Positions 1 through 9,519 are shown, numbered from the stretch's first letter. The stretch: 64,000 bases of DNA from Fredericiella sp963839515 (GCA_963839515.1 CAWIVN010000001.1:1-64000); one strand, 5' to 3'. Notes: generated by a model not told the origin, from the sequence alone. Translations and numbers: made by a program.

Positions 1-366
1 AAGAAGGGCCAAGGCGATCCCGGCCAATTTGCATCAAAAAGTCGTTTAGAATTTACAATCCTGTAGTTCTGTAGTCACTGAAAGCTTTTTGTCAGCAAAG
101 TAGCCCCCCACTCCGCCCGATTTTGATCTATCATTACCCAGCGGTCCGTCATCACCTCTTGCCCCGTTGCTGCTTGGCGACTGCCTTGCACATAAGTATA
201 TGGTGCCTTACTTTCATTGGATCTCCCACCAGTTGAAGACCTGCATTGCCTACGCGGGAATCCACCATCAATTAATGTACCTAAACCGATGCATGCGCTT
301 TCTTACGCGTTTGCGCATATCACCGCAGTTCGCATCATTTGTGTACCCGCACCTCAGGAGGAAAGT
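1..366. other. leading stretch without a supported gene
   Basis: I see no convincing gene here. The only open frames are short and lack a ribosome binding site. The last 15 bases contain CAGGAGGAAAGT, a strong Shine-Dalgarno sequence that belongs to the secreted repeat protein starting at 367. Confidence 0.5.
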
Positions 367-2645
367 ATGAAACGTACATATGGTAGAAATGTGTGGATTT
401 ATCTGTGTATACTGGTACTCGTCTTGATGTTACCGCTGGCGGCATTGGCGGATGACATCAGCAATAAACTTGATGGCACGGTGGACGCGACAGCTGAAGA
501 CATGCCGCTAAACATCGGAGTTAATGGCACGACGCAACTCTACGTTGTCCCGACTGATGGGGATGGAAAACCCGGGTGCGATTTCCAAGGCCACGAAACT
601 CTAGTGGTGTCTATCGAATCAAGCGCACCTAGTGTTGCAACGGTGAGCCCAAGCTCTGTCACCTTTGGAAGTTGTGATGACATTATTGGACTCACCATCA
701 CACCATTGAGCCAGGGGTCCGCGACCATCTCTTTTCACAGTTCAGCAATAACACGGGCGATTCCTTCAATTTTCTGCCGGCTACATTCCGCGTTGTCGTC
801 GCGCCGCCGCCACCATCCAACACGGCTCCCAAGGTTTCTGTAACTGGCGTCACTGTTAATGCCAGTTACGAGCCTGGGAGTGTGCCCGTTGCAATGTGCG
901 AGGTGGAGGATGCTGAAGACGGCTCAAGCAGCTTTGCTGCTACGCTAGGTTCAGTTACCGGACCTCTAGCGCCCTATGGTTTCGGTGCGCAGGAGGCTTC
1001 TTGCTCGTATATAGATAAGGGCGGCTTGAAAGTCAGTGCGAGTGTAACTTACTTTCTGTTCCCTTGACTGCGCCGATAGTCAGCTGTGGTACGACTGACG
1101 GAGTGTGGCATGTTAGCAACGTAAGCATCGCATGCACTGCCAGCGACGGCGGCTCCGGTCTGGCCGATCCAGCGTTTTCATCGTTTTTCCTGAGCACGAA
1201 CTTATCCGCCGACTCCGAGACAGATAATGCGCTGACCGGCATTCTGGTAGTGGCTGATGAGGCCGGCAATGCAACGCAGGCTGGTCCGATTAGCGGCAAC
1301 AAGATCGACATGAAGGCGCCGACCGTCAGCTGTGGTACGGCTGACGACGTGTGGCACGCTGGCAACGTAAGCATTCAGTGCACCGCCAGCGACGGCGGCT
1401 CAGGTCTGGCCGACATGTATAAGGCATTCGCCCTGAGCACGAGTGCTCGGTGGCGATGAGACTGACAATGCGTCAACCACTAGTCGGTCTGTGTTGGACA
1501 ACGTAGGCAATGCAACGCAGGCTGGTCCATTTAGCGGCAACAAGATCGACATGAAGGCGCCGACCGTCAGCTGTGGTACGGCTGACGACGTGTGGCACGC
1601 TGGCAACGTAAGCATTCAGTGCACCGCCAGCGACGGCGGCTCAGGTCTGGCCGACATGTATAAGGCATTCGCCCTGAGCACGAGTGTTGCTGGTGGCGAT
1701 GAGACTGACAATGCGTCAACCACTAGTGGGTCTGTGTTGGACAACGTAGGCAATGCAACGCAGGCTGGTCCGATTAGCGGCAACAAGATCGACATGAAGG
1801 CGCCGACCGTCAGCTGTGGTACGGCTGACGACGTGTGGCACGCTGGCAACGTAAGCATTCAGTGCACCGCCAGCGACGGCGGCTTTAGGTCTGGCCGACA
1901 TGTATAAGGCATTCGCCCTGAGCACGAGTGTTGCTGGTGGCGATGAGACTGACAATGCGTGAACCACTACGTGGGTCTGTGTTGGACAACGTAGGCAATG
2001 CAACGCAGGCTGGTCCGATTAGCGGCAACAAGATCGACATGAAGGCGCCGACAATCTCGATTGCGGCCCCTACTTCGGTCAACTATGTGTTGAATCAGCA
2101 AATTGCGGCTAGCTATACCTGCGCCGATGGCGGCTCGGGTATAGCAACGTGTGCTGGTTCGGCGACAAACGGATTTAACATCGATACAGCATCGCCTGGT
2201 GCAAAAGTCTTTGCCGTAAGCGACTCCGCTGGCAACAGCTCGAACAAGAGTGTGAGCTACAGTGTCGTGTATGCTACAAGCGGCACATGCTGGGATCGAC
2301 CGGCCATACAATCCTGCAGCCGATCAACGCCGACGGTCGAGCGTATTCAAGAAGGGCGGCACTGTGCCCGCCAAGTTCCGGGTCTGCGACGTCAATGGCA
2401 ACTCGATCGGTACAGGCTTGGTCACATCGTTCAAGCTGGTTCACACTTCGACGGCTCCGCCCGCCGCCGTCAATGAAGCCGTAGAATCCACCACACCCAA
2501 CAGCGGCTTCCGTTGGGATGTCTCTGCCCAGCAATGGATCTACAACATCAGCACAAAGAATCTAACTGCCGGGGTCCGCTACACTACGATATCACTCCTC
2601 AGCGATGGTAGTACAATTTCGTTCACTTCAGCTGAAGTAGAGTAA
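367..2645 (+). pseudogene. secreted Ig-like repeat protein, multiply frameshifted
   Basis: The ATG at 367 follows an AGGAGG ribosome binding site. The first 28 residues are a signal peptide (Lys-Arg start, hydrophobic core, cleavage near ALA-DD). Next comes an Ig-like segment (PSVATVSPSSVTF) and then tandem repeats beginning APTVSCG and ending GNKIDMK, each with a SDGGSGLAD loop; a C-terminal segment has the KGGTVPAKF motif found at the end of such surface proteins. Reading continuity requires frame changes near 740, 1060, 1440 (two bases lost relative to the next repeat), 1885 and 1965 (one base gained each) and 2300, and there are stops in the original frame. It was probably an exported adhesion or envelope protein of about 750 residues. 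As it stands it cannot be translated whole. Function beyond 'secreted repeat protein' is not known. Confidence 0.75.
1070..2044 (+). repeat. four tandem repeats of about 243 bp
   Basis: Units begin with GCGCCGAYMGTCAGCTGTGG at 1070, 1316, 1557 and 1800, and a diverged fifth unit starts at 2045. Spacings are 246, 241, 243 and 245 bp. Units 2 to 4 are nearly identical at DNA level, and the spacings that are not multiples of three reveal the frameshifts directly. Confidence 0.9.
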
Positions 2646-2668
2646 TTCGGTCAGTAGCTACACAAAGT

Positions 2669-2696
2669 AAAGGGCGCCGGCACAGTTGGCGCCCTT
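2669..2696 (+). terminator. hairpin terminator after the repeat protein
   Basis: AAGGGCGCC and GGCGCCCTT form a 9-bp stem around a 9-nt loop, 24 bases after the stop at 2645. It lies between two convergent genes. There is no long T run, so strength is uncertain. Confidence 0.6.
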
Positions 2697-2734
2697 GTCA
2701 TTTGTGCGCAAATCCCGCATCATTTCACAGGTTT

Positions 2735-3232
2735 TCAACCAGAGCGTTCATTCAAAAACAACGTAAAATCCAAATCCCCCGGCGACACCCCATACCCCGT
2801 CAACATCGCCGCCGCCTCCGCCCGATGCTGCGTCCCATGATTCGCCACATGCACCAAACAGTGCCACAAAATCCGCCGCCGGTGATGCCCCGTGTCGGCC
2901 GTGTAGGCCACCGTGCCCTGCAAATCCTGGTCGCTGAGCCGGGCGAGATAGGCGCGCATGGCCGCCTCTTCGGCGATCCAGGCGTCCTGCAAAATGGCCA
3001 GCGTGGGGTAGTCGGCTTCGAGCAGGTCAGCCGTCCAATGCCCATGCTCCAACATGTGCCGCCAGCTCTTCTCGGCATCCATCGTGTGCAGCAGGGTGTT
3101 GCGCAGGTTGCCGTAGGGAAAGGCGGCCGGGGCGGCGTACTGCGCCGGGCTGATCCCGGCCGCGGCGATGAGGATGCGGTCGCGCGCCCAGTAGTTGTAG
3201 TTGTAGAGGAGACGGATGTCCTGGATGTTCAT
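2735..3232 (-). CDS. DinB-family four-helix metal-binding protein
   Basis: The 165-residue product has the length and pattern of the DinB/YfiT-like superfamily: an N-terminal NYNYWARDRIL helix, LLHTMDAEKSW in the middle and HVANHGTQHRAEAAAML near the C terminus. The histidines in LLHTMD and in HxxxHGTQHR correspond to the usual three-histidine divalent metal site. Members act as thiol-dependent S-transferases or have unknown roles after stress; the substrate here cannot be predicted. The ATG at 3232 is preceded by AAGGAAAGCAGCGC. It is followed downstream by the repeat-protein terminator and is probably transcribed with the broken gene at 3272-4230 immediately upstream. Confidence 0.85.
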   Translation of the reverse strand: MNIQDIRLLYNYNYWARDRILIAAAGISPAQYAAPAAFPYGNLRNTLLHTMDAEKSWRHMLEHGHWTADLLEADYPTLAILQDAWIAEEAAMRAYLARLSDQDLQGTVAYTADTGHHRRRILWHCLVHVANHGTQHRAEAAAMLTGYGVSPGDLDFTLFLNERSG

Positions 3233-3271
3233 GCGCTGCTTTCCTTGTTGGATGCGGTGAATGCTTGCTGC

Positions 3272-4230
3272 TTACTGCTGCTGCTGCATCTGGGCGACGG
3301 CGGCGGCAAACTGCTCCGTGCGCGCCGCGTCGGCAAAGATGGCGGCGCCGCCATAGATCTGGATGCCCCAGCTGGGACGCGCCGAGGCGGCGGCGGACCA
3401 TAGGCTCTCGGGAAATTCGAGCACGTCGAGGATTAACTGGACGCGCTTGTTCGTGCGGGACGAAGCCCGGCGCCTCCTCCAGAAAGGTGCGCGCCCAGCC
3501 CGGCGTGCGGCCGCTCTTGCTGGCATAGATCAGCGGCGTAAAGACGTCGACGTGCGGCGCCAGCAGGTCGTAATCCTGGGCAAAGATGCGGCGCAGCGCG
3601 CCGTCGAACTCGGCCGGCGTCCACGGGCACATGTAGACGCCGATCACGCACTCGGGCAGGCGGCTGCGGATGAGGCCGCTGTAGTACGCCGCAAAACGGG
3701 CGACGCGCCGGCATTTGTGCTCCGTCCACGCTGTGGCGTACATGTCCAGGATCTGCGCCGGCGTGGCCGCGTCGATGCCGGTGCGTGTCGCAGAAGTCGG
3801 CGATGCAGGCCGCGCAGAAGCAGCTCTCCTGCAGGTCGGGCGTGGGCGTCTCAAACCAGCCCGTGTAGGTCAGGTAGTCGAGCCAGATGCCCCGCGGCCG
3901 GTAGGCGGCCAGCCCCGCCAGCAGTGACTCCTCGACCTCGTCCAGAAACTCCCGCTGCGACAGGCAGACGCCCTGCACAGGCTCGGCCCAGCGGATGGGA
4001 CGGCCGTCGGCGCCGGTCGGGATCAGCTCGGGATGGGCCGCAAAGTCGGCGCGGAAGGTAGGGAACTCTACGCAGGCGGCGAGGTTGTGGCTGGCACACA
4101 CGTCAAAGGCCTGCGCGTCAAAGCCGTGGAACCAGCAGGCGTTGGCCCCGGCGGCGCGCAGGCGGTCGGCGTACTGGAGCGACGCGCTGCCGTAGGGGCC
4201 GTAGAGCGGCGTTGGGAATGTGGATGGCAT
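3272..4230 (-). pseudogene. TIM-barrel, glycosidase-like protein, two frameshifts
   Basis: Translation from the ATG at 4230 (GGAAGGACACGCCC in front) begins MPSTFPTPLYGPYGS and contains GIWLDYLTYTGWFETP and a cysteine cluster, ESCFCAACIADFCD. The frame changes near 3780, where AATPAQILDMYATAW continues, and again near 3455, where NKRVQLILDVLEFPES continues to a stop at 3272. Pieced together it is about 320 residues with the alternating strand-helix look of uncharacterised glycoside-hydrolase-like TIM barrels (RGIWLDYL and VIGVYMCPW resemble barrel strands). No catalytic residue can be assigned with confidence. Both lesions are single-base-type shifts, so either decay or sequence error could explain them. 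Confidence 0.6.
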
Positions 4231-4277
4231 GGGCGTGTCCTTCCGCGATTTGGATGCGTTGGTGGTTGGATGGGGGC

Positions 4278-4350
4278 GGGCACAAGGTCCGGCAAGGCAA
4301 AGCTTGTATGTTGCCGGGATTGTTGTTCCGCCGGACCTTGTGCCCCTACG
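4278..4350. repeat. F1 palindromic element, copy 1
   Basis: Arms GGGCACAAGGTCCGGC (4278-4293) and its perfect reverse complement (4330-4345) enclose about 36 bp, followed by CTACG. Its CTA supplies the TAG stop of the gene ending at 4346. Other copies are at 8018, 13491, 30043, 41490 and 63612. No ORF is present inside, so it is non-autonomous. Confidence 0.9.
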
Positions 4351-5353
4351 TGCTTTCCGCGGCGAAGTATTGGTCGTAGAATGGCTCCAGATGGGAACGG
4401 ATGCGGGCTTCGAGATAGCCGCTGGCCAGCGCCTGCTCGACGAGGGGCGAGGCCAGGGCCAGCAGTTCCTGTTGCGCGACCCCAGGGCCGAGATTGAGCT
4501 TTTCAAGCAGCGTGCGCGCATCCTGTTTGCCGTAGCGCAGAAAGAAGCTGCGCACGACGGCGTGCAGGATGTCCTCGGCGATGGCGGTGGTGCGCAGGTG
4601 CTGCCATGTTTCCTGCAGCACATCGCTGCCGGCGGTGACGGCGTGCTTGTCGACCGCACGGGTGAGATGCGCCAGGGTTTCAGTGCTGAGGGAAGCCCAC
4701 AGCTCGTCGCCGACTTTCTGCACGAGCGCCGCGTCGAGCGAGCGGTTGAGAAAGTCCTCGCTGTCGGCGATGGTCTGCTGGATGTTCTCGTCGATAAAGG
4801 CCACAAGCTGCTTGTCGATGTTCTTTTCCATCTTCGGCGCGGTGGCGTTGAACGCGTTCTGGCCCAGCCGAAGCAGCGAGGCGGCACCGGGGATGGCGCG
4901 CGCCATGCCGTTCTCGGTCACCAGGAAGGTCTTGAGCCCGTGGTAGAGCACGTGCGCGACCAGGCGCGAATAGACCGAGCTGGTGGCGATCTCGTGGATG
5001 ACCTGGCGGCGCATGTCGCCCATGTTGCCAACGGCGGTCACGGCCCGGTCAAAGACGGGCTTGGGCAGCAGATCGGCGATGGGCGTCTGGTCGTCCTGCA
5101 GCAGCTCGAGCGCCACGACGAGGTTTTCCCGGATAAAGTCGACCAGCTCGGGCGGCAGCGGCCGTGCGAGCACGTTGCGCTGCAGCCACTCCGTGACTTG
5201 CTGCGGCTCTAGGAGTTCGGCGACCTTGCGCGTGCCCAGCCAGGCGTAGAGCGCCGCCACTTCGGCCTCGACCATGGCGGGCAGCCGGTCGGGGGAGTAC
5301 TGCTGGAGTTCGTACTGCACGTGCGCCGCCAGCAGCGCATCCTTGGCAATCAT
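4346..5353 (-). CDS. helical protein of unknown function
   Basis: This 335-residue protein starts at an ATG preceded by GAAGGACACTTGCC. It has no signal peptide and no transmembrane segment; almost the whole length predicts as amphipathic helices, for example VTEWLQRNVLARPLPPELV, and there are recurrent short motifs of the DFxxxxL type. I do not recognise a family or a catalytic motif. It is transcribed divergently from the HEAT-repeat gene at 5472, with 118 bp between them that must hold both promoters. The stop codon TAG is contributed by the F1 element that abuts the gene, so the native C terminus may have been a few residues different. Confidence 0.75.
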   Translation of the reverse strand: MIAKDALLAAHVQYELQQYSPDRLPAMVEAEVAALYAWLGTRKVAELLEPQQVTEWLQRNVLARPLPPELVDFIRENLVVALELLQDDQTPIADLLPKPVFDRAVTAVGNMGDMRRQVIHEIATSSVYSRLVAHVLYHGLKTFLVTENGMARAIPGAASLLRLGQNAFNATAPKMEKNIDKQLVAFIDENIQQTIADSEDFLNRSLDAALVQKVGDELWASLSTETLAHLTRAVDKHAVTAGSDVLQETWQHLRTTAIAEDILHAVVRSFFLRYGKQDARTLLEKLNLGPGVAQQELLALASPLVEQALASGYLEARIRSHLEPFYDQYFAAEST

Positions 5354-5471
5354 GGCAAGTGTCCTTCGCTTGAAAATGGGCGCTCCTTGGGAGCAATGCG
5401 TACGCGGGCCGGCGTTAGTATACTACAAGGGCGCCGTTACGCGGGGAGCCGGCGCGGGATGCGGGGAACGG

Positions 5472-7343
5472 ATGATCGGCGAGGATTTGCGCGCAGCGGA
5501 ACGGGCCTATCTGGCGCAGGTGCGCGCGCGTTTTGCCGCGCACGCCGGCCTTTGGGGTGAGCTGACTGCGCTGCGCCTGCCGCCTCCGCAGCCGCTGCAG
5601 GGGATCGAGCGGATTGGGGCGGGTCCGGTGCCCGCGCGCATCGACGCGATGCGGGCGGCCGGGGTGGAACCGGATGCAGCCGTGAGCGTTGGCGCCGGTG
5701 CCGGTGTAGGGGTGCGCACGCCGCTGGTGGCAGCGCTGGCGTGCGAGCCGCGCCTGTGGCTGCAGGGAGCCGGGGCTGAGGGAGAATCGCTGTGCGCGGC
5801 GCTGGCGTACGGGTGCGCGCGTGCAGGCTGGGCCTACACTACCCTCCGTTGGCCGTTTCAGCCCGTACCGATCCTGCCGGGGGTGGAAGCGCCGGGCGGC
5901 CAACGACATTTGGAAGAGCAGCTGGCGGCATCCGCGGTGGATGGATGGCGCAGGCAGGGCCGGCTCCTGTTGCTGCTCCCTGTGCCCGGGGGCGGCGCGG
6001 GCGAGCAGGCAGGATGGTGGCAGCCGCTGGAACGCTGGATGGCCCGGCGCGGGCACGGGTGCCGGGTAGTGCTGGTGGCTGAGCCCGGCGCGCTGCCCTA
6101 CAGCCTGGCGCGCTGGTTTGCCCCCTTTGTGCTCCAGCCCGCCGGCGAACGAGTCCGTGCCGCGCGATCGACCGCTTCGGCGGCAGACACCCCGGCGCCG
6201 GACATGGCCAGCCCCGACCCGGACGCACGCCTGGCGGCCGTGGAGGCGGCAGTCTACGTGGGGAGCGCAGCGGCGGCCACGCTGCTGCCGGCGCTGCGCG
6301 ATTTCTGGCACGAGGTGCGGGGCAGCGCTGCCATCGGGCTGGGCCTGGTGGGCGGGACAGAGGCGATCCCCGCGCTGGCCATGGCGATGGGCGACCCGGC
6401 CGCCGCCGTGCGCGTGGCGGCGACGGCGGCAATCGGGCAAATAGCCGGGCAGATCGGCGGGCAGAGTAACGGATTGGCGCTAGACGTGCTGCTGGCGGGA
6501 CTCGCCGCCTTTTACGCCGATGTGCGGGCGGCAGCGGCGCAGGCGTTGGGGGCGTTGGGAGCAACGCCGCCCATGGCGGCCACGGTTGTAGCGCGGCTTG
6601 CCGGCCGCTTGGATGACCCCAGCGAGTGCGTGCGCCAGTCTGCGGCCGCGGCGTTGGGGACAATGGGCGAGCCGGCGACAGATCTGCTGGTGAGCACACT
6701 GGCTGCCCCACGGGAGGGCGTGCGGGTATTGGCGGCGCAGGCGCTGGGCTGCGGCGGCGACGTGCGGGCCGTGGCCCCCCTGGCCGGGGCACTGCGCGAC
6801 CCAAGCCCCGCCGTGCGTACGGCGGCGGCGCGCGCATTGGGCCTTTTGCGCGCCGGCACGGCCGCGGCGATCCTGGCGGCGGCCGTCGAGGATCCCGAGC
6901 CCCCGGTGCGGGCGGCAGTGGCCGAGGCGCTGGGCGAGGTTGGCGGGGTGGCCTGTGCGGGGGCAGCCGTGCGCCTGCTGGGAGATGCCGACGCCGGCGT
7001 GCGCACGGCCGCGTCCGTTGCGTTGATGCGGCTGGGTCCCGAGGCCACACCCCTGCTGCTGGCTGCGCTGGGTGAGCCCGACCCGGCGCAGCGCTGGCTG
7101 GCGGTGCACATCCTCGGCGTGCGCGCGCTGGGCGAGGGGGATGGCGAGGCGGGCAGCGCTGTCGTGCCGGCGCTGGCCGCTGCCCTGCGCGACCCGTATT
7201 CCGCCGTGCGCTGGCTGGCGGCCGAGACCTTGGGACAGGTAGGCTCGCTGGAAGGTGTGAGGGCAGCATTGGCGCACGCGCTGGACGACCGCAACCCGTT
7301 GGTGCGGGAGGCGGTGCGCGGTGCGCTGGCGCGCTTGGGGTGA
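5472..7343 (+). CDS. HEAT-repeat protein with degenerate NTPase-like N domain
   Basis: The ATG at 5472 (GGGGAACGG just upstream) opens a 623-residue Ala- and Gly-rich protein. Residues 1-220 look like the remains of a P-loop region: RLWLQGAGAEGESLCAAL sits where a NACHT/AAA Walker A would be but lacks the GK[ST] lysine, and RLLLLLPVP could be a strand equivalent to Walker B without its acid. From about residue 235 to the end there are roughly a dozen 31-residue HEAT/PBS-lyase-like repeats, such as DPSPAVRTAAARALGLL and DPEPPVRAAVAEALGEVGG. HEAT arrays bind proteins; the partner is unknown. An alternative reading is a plain scaffold protein with no NTPase ancestry. Confidence 0.8.
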   Translation: MIGEDLRAAERAYLAQVRARFAAHAGLWGELTALRLPPPQPLQGIERIGAGPVPARIDAMRAAGVEPDAAVSVGAGAGVGVRTPLVAALACEPRLWLQGAGAEGESLCAALAYGCARAGWAYTTLRWPFQPVPILPGVEAPGGQRHLEEQLAASAVDGWRRQGRLLLLLPVPGGGAGEQAGWWQPLERWMARRGHGCRVVLVAEPGALPYSLARWFAPFVLQPAGERVRAARSTASAADTPAPDMASPDPDARLAAVEAAVYVGSAAAATLLPALRDFWHEVRGSAAIGLGLVGGTEAIPALAMAMGDPAAAVRVAATAAIGQIAGQIGGQSNGLALDVLLAGLAAFYADVRAAAAQALGALGATPPMAATVVARLAGRLDDPSECVRQSAAAALGTMGEPATDLLVSTLAAPREGVRVLAAQALGCGGDVRAVAPLAGALRDPSPAVRTAAARALGLLRAGTAAAILAAAVEDPEPPVRAAVAEALGEVGGVACAGAAVRLLGDADAGVRTAASVALMRLGPEATPLLLAALGEPDPAQRWLAVHILGVRALGEGDGEAGSAVVPALAAALRDPYSAVRWLAAETLGQVGSLEGVRAALAHALDDRNPLVREAVRGALARLG

Positions 7344-7347
7344 ACCT

Positions 7348-7408
7348 GCCCCACGCTCGGTGCGCCAGGTTACCGGGCGGGCGCTTTGAAGGGCACCGAG
7401 CGAGGGGC
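7348..7408. repeat. F2 61-bp palindromic element, copy 1
   Basis: GCCCCACGCTCGGTGC at 7348-7363 and GCACCGAGCGAGGGGC at 7393-7408 are imperfect inverted repeats (one mismatch) enclosing 29 bp. It lies between the convergent stops of the HEAT gene and msrB, where it can also act as a transcription terminator. Copies at 27790 and 32858 are exactly the same length. Confidence 0.85.
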
Positions 7409-7415
7409 GCGCGGG

Positions 7416-7883
7416 CTACCGCTGCGCCTGCGGCCGGTTGGCGAAGAGCGCGAGGTATTCGCCGTAGCCCTCTTCCTCAAGCTTTTCCACCGGGATAAAG
7501 CGCAGTGAGGCCGAGTTCATGCAAAAGCGCTGGCCCGTCGGCGCGGGGCCGTCGTCAAAGACATGGCCCAGGTGCGAGTCGCCATGCTTGGAACGGACCT
7601 CGTTGCGCGCCATCCACAGCTTGCGGTCGGACTTGGTCGTGACGTTGGCGGGTTCGAGCGGCTTGGTAAACGAAGGCCAGCCCGTGCCGGAGTCGTACTT
7701 GTCGAGCGAGCTGAAAAGCGGCTCGCCCGAGACGACGTCGACATAGATGCCGTCGGCGTGGTTGTCCCAATACTCGTTGCTAAAGGCACGCTCGGTGCCT
7801 TCATGCTGCGTAACCTTGTACTGCTCGGGTGTCAGCTTCTGCTTGAGCTCGGCGTCGCTGGGCTTGCTGTAGGTTTTTGGCAT
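7416..7883 (-). CDS. msrB: peptide-methionine (R)-S-oxide reductase MsrB
   Basis: This cytosolic 155-residue protein reduces methionine-R-sulfoxide in proteins. The family signatures are all visible: the N-terminal EQYKVTQHEGTERAFSNEY, the DKYDSGTGWPSF block, RSKHGDSHLGHVFDDGPAP, and the catalytic cysteine in RFCMNSASLRF. The two CxxC zinc-binding pairs of the common form are absent: the first site reads YVDVVSGEPLF, where a zinc form would have cysteines. It therefore belongs to the zinc-free subgroup. The ATG at 7883 is preceded by AAAGGAGACTAACTCACT. It is monocistronic, flanked by F2 and F1 elements. Confidence 0.95.
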   Translation of the reverse strand: MPKTYSKPSDAELKQKLTPEQYKVTQHEGTERAFSNEYWDNHADGIYVDVVSGEPLFSSLDKYDSGTGWPSFTKPLEPANVTTKSDRKLWMARNEVRSKHGDSHLGHVFDDGPAPTGQRFCMNSASLRFIPVEKLEEEGYGEYLALFANRPQAQR

Positions 7884-8017
7884 AGTGAGTTAGTCTCCTT
7901 TGAGAATGTGACGTAAGTATCGCGTCATGTGGTGGCGAAGTCAGCGAGCGTGCATCCAAATCGAGATAAGAGGGACGGCCATGGGGCGTGCATCTAGCGT
8001 CCGGGTCGCGCACTATC

Positions 8018-8089
8018 CGTAGGGGCACAAGGTCCGGCGGGAAGAGCCTTGCTGTTGCGGCGATTGTTCGTCCGCCGGACCTTGTGCCC
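8018..8089. repeat. F1 palindromic element, copy 2
   Basis: CGTAG followed by GGGCACAAGGTCCGGCGG (8023-8040) pairs with CCGCCGGACCTTGTGCCC (8072-8089), 18-bp perfect arms. The inner bases GTTGCGGCGATTGTTCG resemble those of copy 5, showing the centre is partly conserved too. Confidence 0.9.
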
Positions 8090-8090
8090 T

Positions 8091-8170
8091 GCCCTTGCCC
8101 CTTGCTGTCCCTTGCTGCCCCTTGCTGTCCCTTGCTGCCCCTTGCTGTCCCTTGCTGTCCCTTGCTACCC
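8091..8170. repeat. decamer tandem repeat CTTGCTGYCC
   Basis: About eight consecutive 10-bp units, CTTGCTGTCC alternating with CTTGCTGCCC, start immediately after the F1 element and end with CTTGCTACCC. The phase is not a multiple of three and no gene covers it. It lies between divergent msrB and the hydrolase gene, so it could influence promoter spacing. Confidence 0.85.
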
Positions 8171-8289
8171 ATATCTGTGTGCCTTTGCCTATTGCTTTGC
8201 GCGAGCTTTGGCTGCATGGTAAGGGGTGCTGGAAGTCAGGGCAAAAGGTAGATGCATCTTACATAGCGTAGATAGAAGGACTTTTTTTG

Positions 8290-9507
8290 ATGGCCTTGTT
8301 ACCGATATATGTAGTTTGGCAGTGGATCATGGGCTTACTTTCGCTGGGCATTTTTGCCGGCGGGGCCTATGTGGTATGGGAATGGTGGCAGCGTGCCTGG
8401 GAGTACGATGCCGACCTGGCGCGGCGTGTGTTTGACCCCAACTGGGGGTGGAACGGCCAGACGGCGCTGCTGGCCGTGGGGCTGGGGCTCCTGGTCTGGT
8501 CGCTGGCCGGGCGGCTGATTTTGCAGCTGGTGATCGGCAGCGTCAAGCGCGGGCGCGCGGAGGAGCGGCCGCTCGACGTAACGCCGGCGGCCACCAGCCG
8601 CATCCAACGGCCGGACGGCTCGGAGATCGCAGTCGAGATGTTTGGGCCGGACGATGCGCCGCCGATCGTGCTGGTCCATGGATGGAGCCTCAAGAGCCGC
8701 GAGTGGAACTATCTCAAGCGCGATCTGGGCGACCGCTACCGGCTGATCGCATGGGACCTGCCCGGGTTGGGACAGTCGCAGGGCCCTAAGAATCACGACC
8801 ATTCGCTGGACAAGTATGCGGGTGACCTGGAGGCGGTGTTGGAACTGGCCGGCGGGCGGCCTGCCATCCTGCTGGGCCACAGCATCGGCGGGATGACCAT
8901 CTTGACCTTCTGCCGGCTCTTCCCCAAGGCGCTGGGCAGGCGGGTGGCCGGCCTCATCTTGGTGCACACCACCTACACCAACCCGCTGCGCACGACGACC
9001 CTGGCGTCCCTCCTGAGCGCGCTGGAGCGGCCGCTGATCCGGCCGTTGGCGTACTTGATGATCGGGCTCTCCCCGCTGGTGTGGCTGATGAACTGGCTGG
9101 GCTATCTCAACGGCTCCTCGCACCTGGCGACGATCGTGAGCGGCTTTACCGGGCGCGAGACGTGGGACCAGATCGAGCTGGTCACGCGGCCGCAGCCGCA
9201 GGCTTCGCCGGCCGTGCTGGCGCGCGGCACGCTGGGCATGCTCGACTATGACGCGACCAATACGCTGGGCAAGATCCACATCCCCACGCTGGTGATCGCC
9301 GGCGACCGCGACCCGCTGACCAAGGCGGTGGCGAGCGAGTTTATTGCGCAGAACGTGCCGGGCGCGCAGCTCGCGGTCATCGCACCGGGCAAGCACATGG
9401 GGTTGGTCGAGGATCACGAAGCGTTTGCCCAACTGGTTGGGGAGTTTGTGGCGGCGAGTTTGGAGCGGGAGAAGGTGAAGGTGGGATGGGCTGAGCGGGT
9501 GCGGTGA
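8290..9507 (+). CDS. membrane-anchored alpha/beta hydrolase
   Basis: The ATG at 8290 follows AGAAGGACTTTTTTTG; a TTG one codon upstream is less likely. The 405-residue protein has two hydrophobic segments, about residues 3-33 and 55-80, placing it in the membrane with the hydrolase domain beyond. That domain shows the oxyanion strand VLVHGWSLKSREW, the nucleophile elbow GHSIGG (Ser), a late acid in VIAGDRDPLTK and the catalytic His in GKHMGLVEDH. These are the hallmarks of alpha/beta-fold esterases, lipases or related hydrolases. The substrate cannot be deduced. It stands alone, ending in a strong palindromic terminator shared with the convergent multicopper oxidase. Confidence 0.9.
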   Translation: MALLPIYVVWQWIMGLLSLGIFAGGAYVVWEWWQRAWEYDADLARRVFDPNWGWNGQTALLAVGLGLLVWSLAGRLILQLVIGSVKRGRAEERPLDVTPAATSRIQRPDGSEIAVEMFGPDDAPPIVLVHGWSLKSREWNYLKRDLGDRYRLIAWDLPGLGQSQGPKNHDHSLDKYAGDLEAVLELAGGRPAILLGHSIGGMTILTFCRLFPKALGRRVAGLILVHTTYTNPLRTTTLASLLSALERPLIRPLAYLMIGLSPLVWLMNWLGYLNGSSHLATIVSGFTGRETWDQIELVTRPQPQASPAVLARGTLGMLDYDATNTLGKIHIPTLVIAGDRDPLTKAVASEFIAQNVPGAQLAVIAPGKHMGLVEDHEAFAQLVGEFVAASLEREKVKVGWAERVR

Positions 9508-9519
9508 CGACCCTGGAAC

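Noticed and set aside
167..370. Open frame before the repeat protein
   Set aside because: It has no ribosome binding site or family resemblance and overlaps the real start region.
4220..5212. Long plus-strand open frames opposite the helical gene and elsewhere in GC-rich parts
   Set aside because: Shadow frames from high third-position GC, Gly/Ala/Arg-rich, without ribosome sites.
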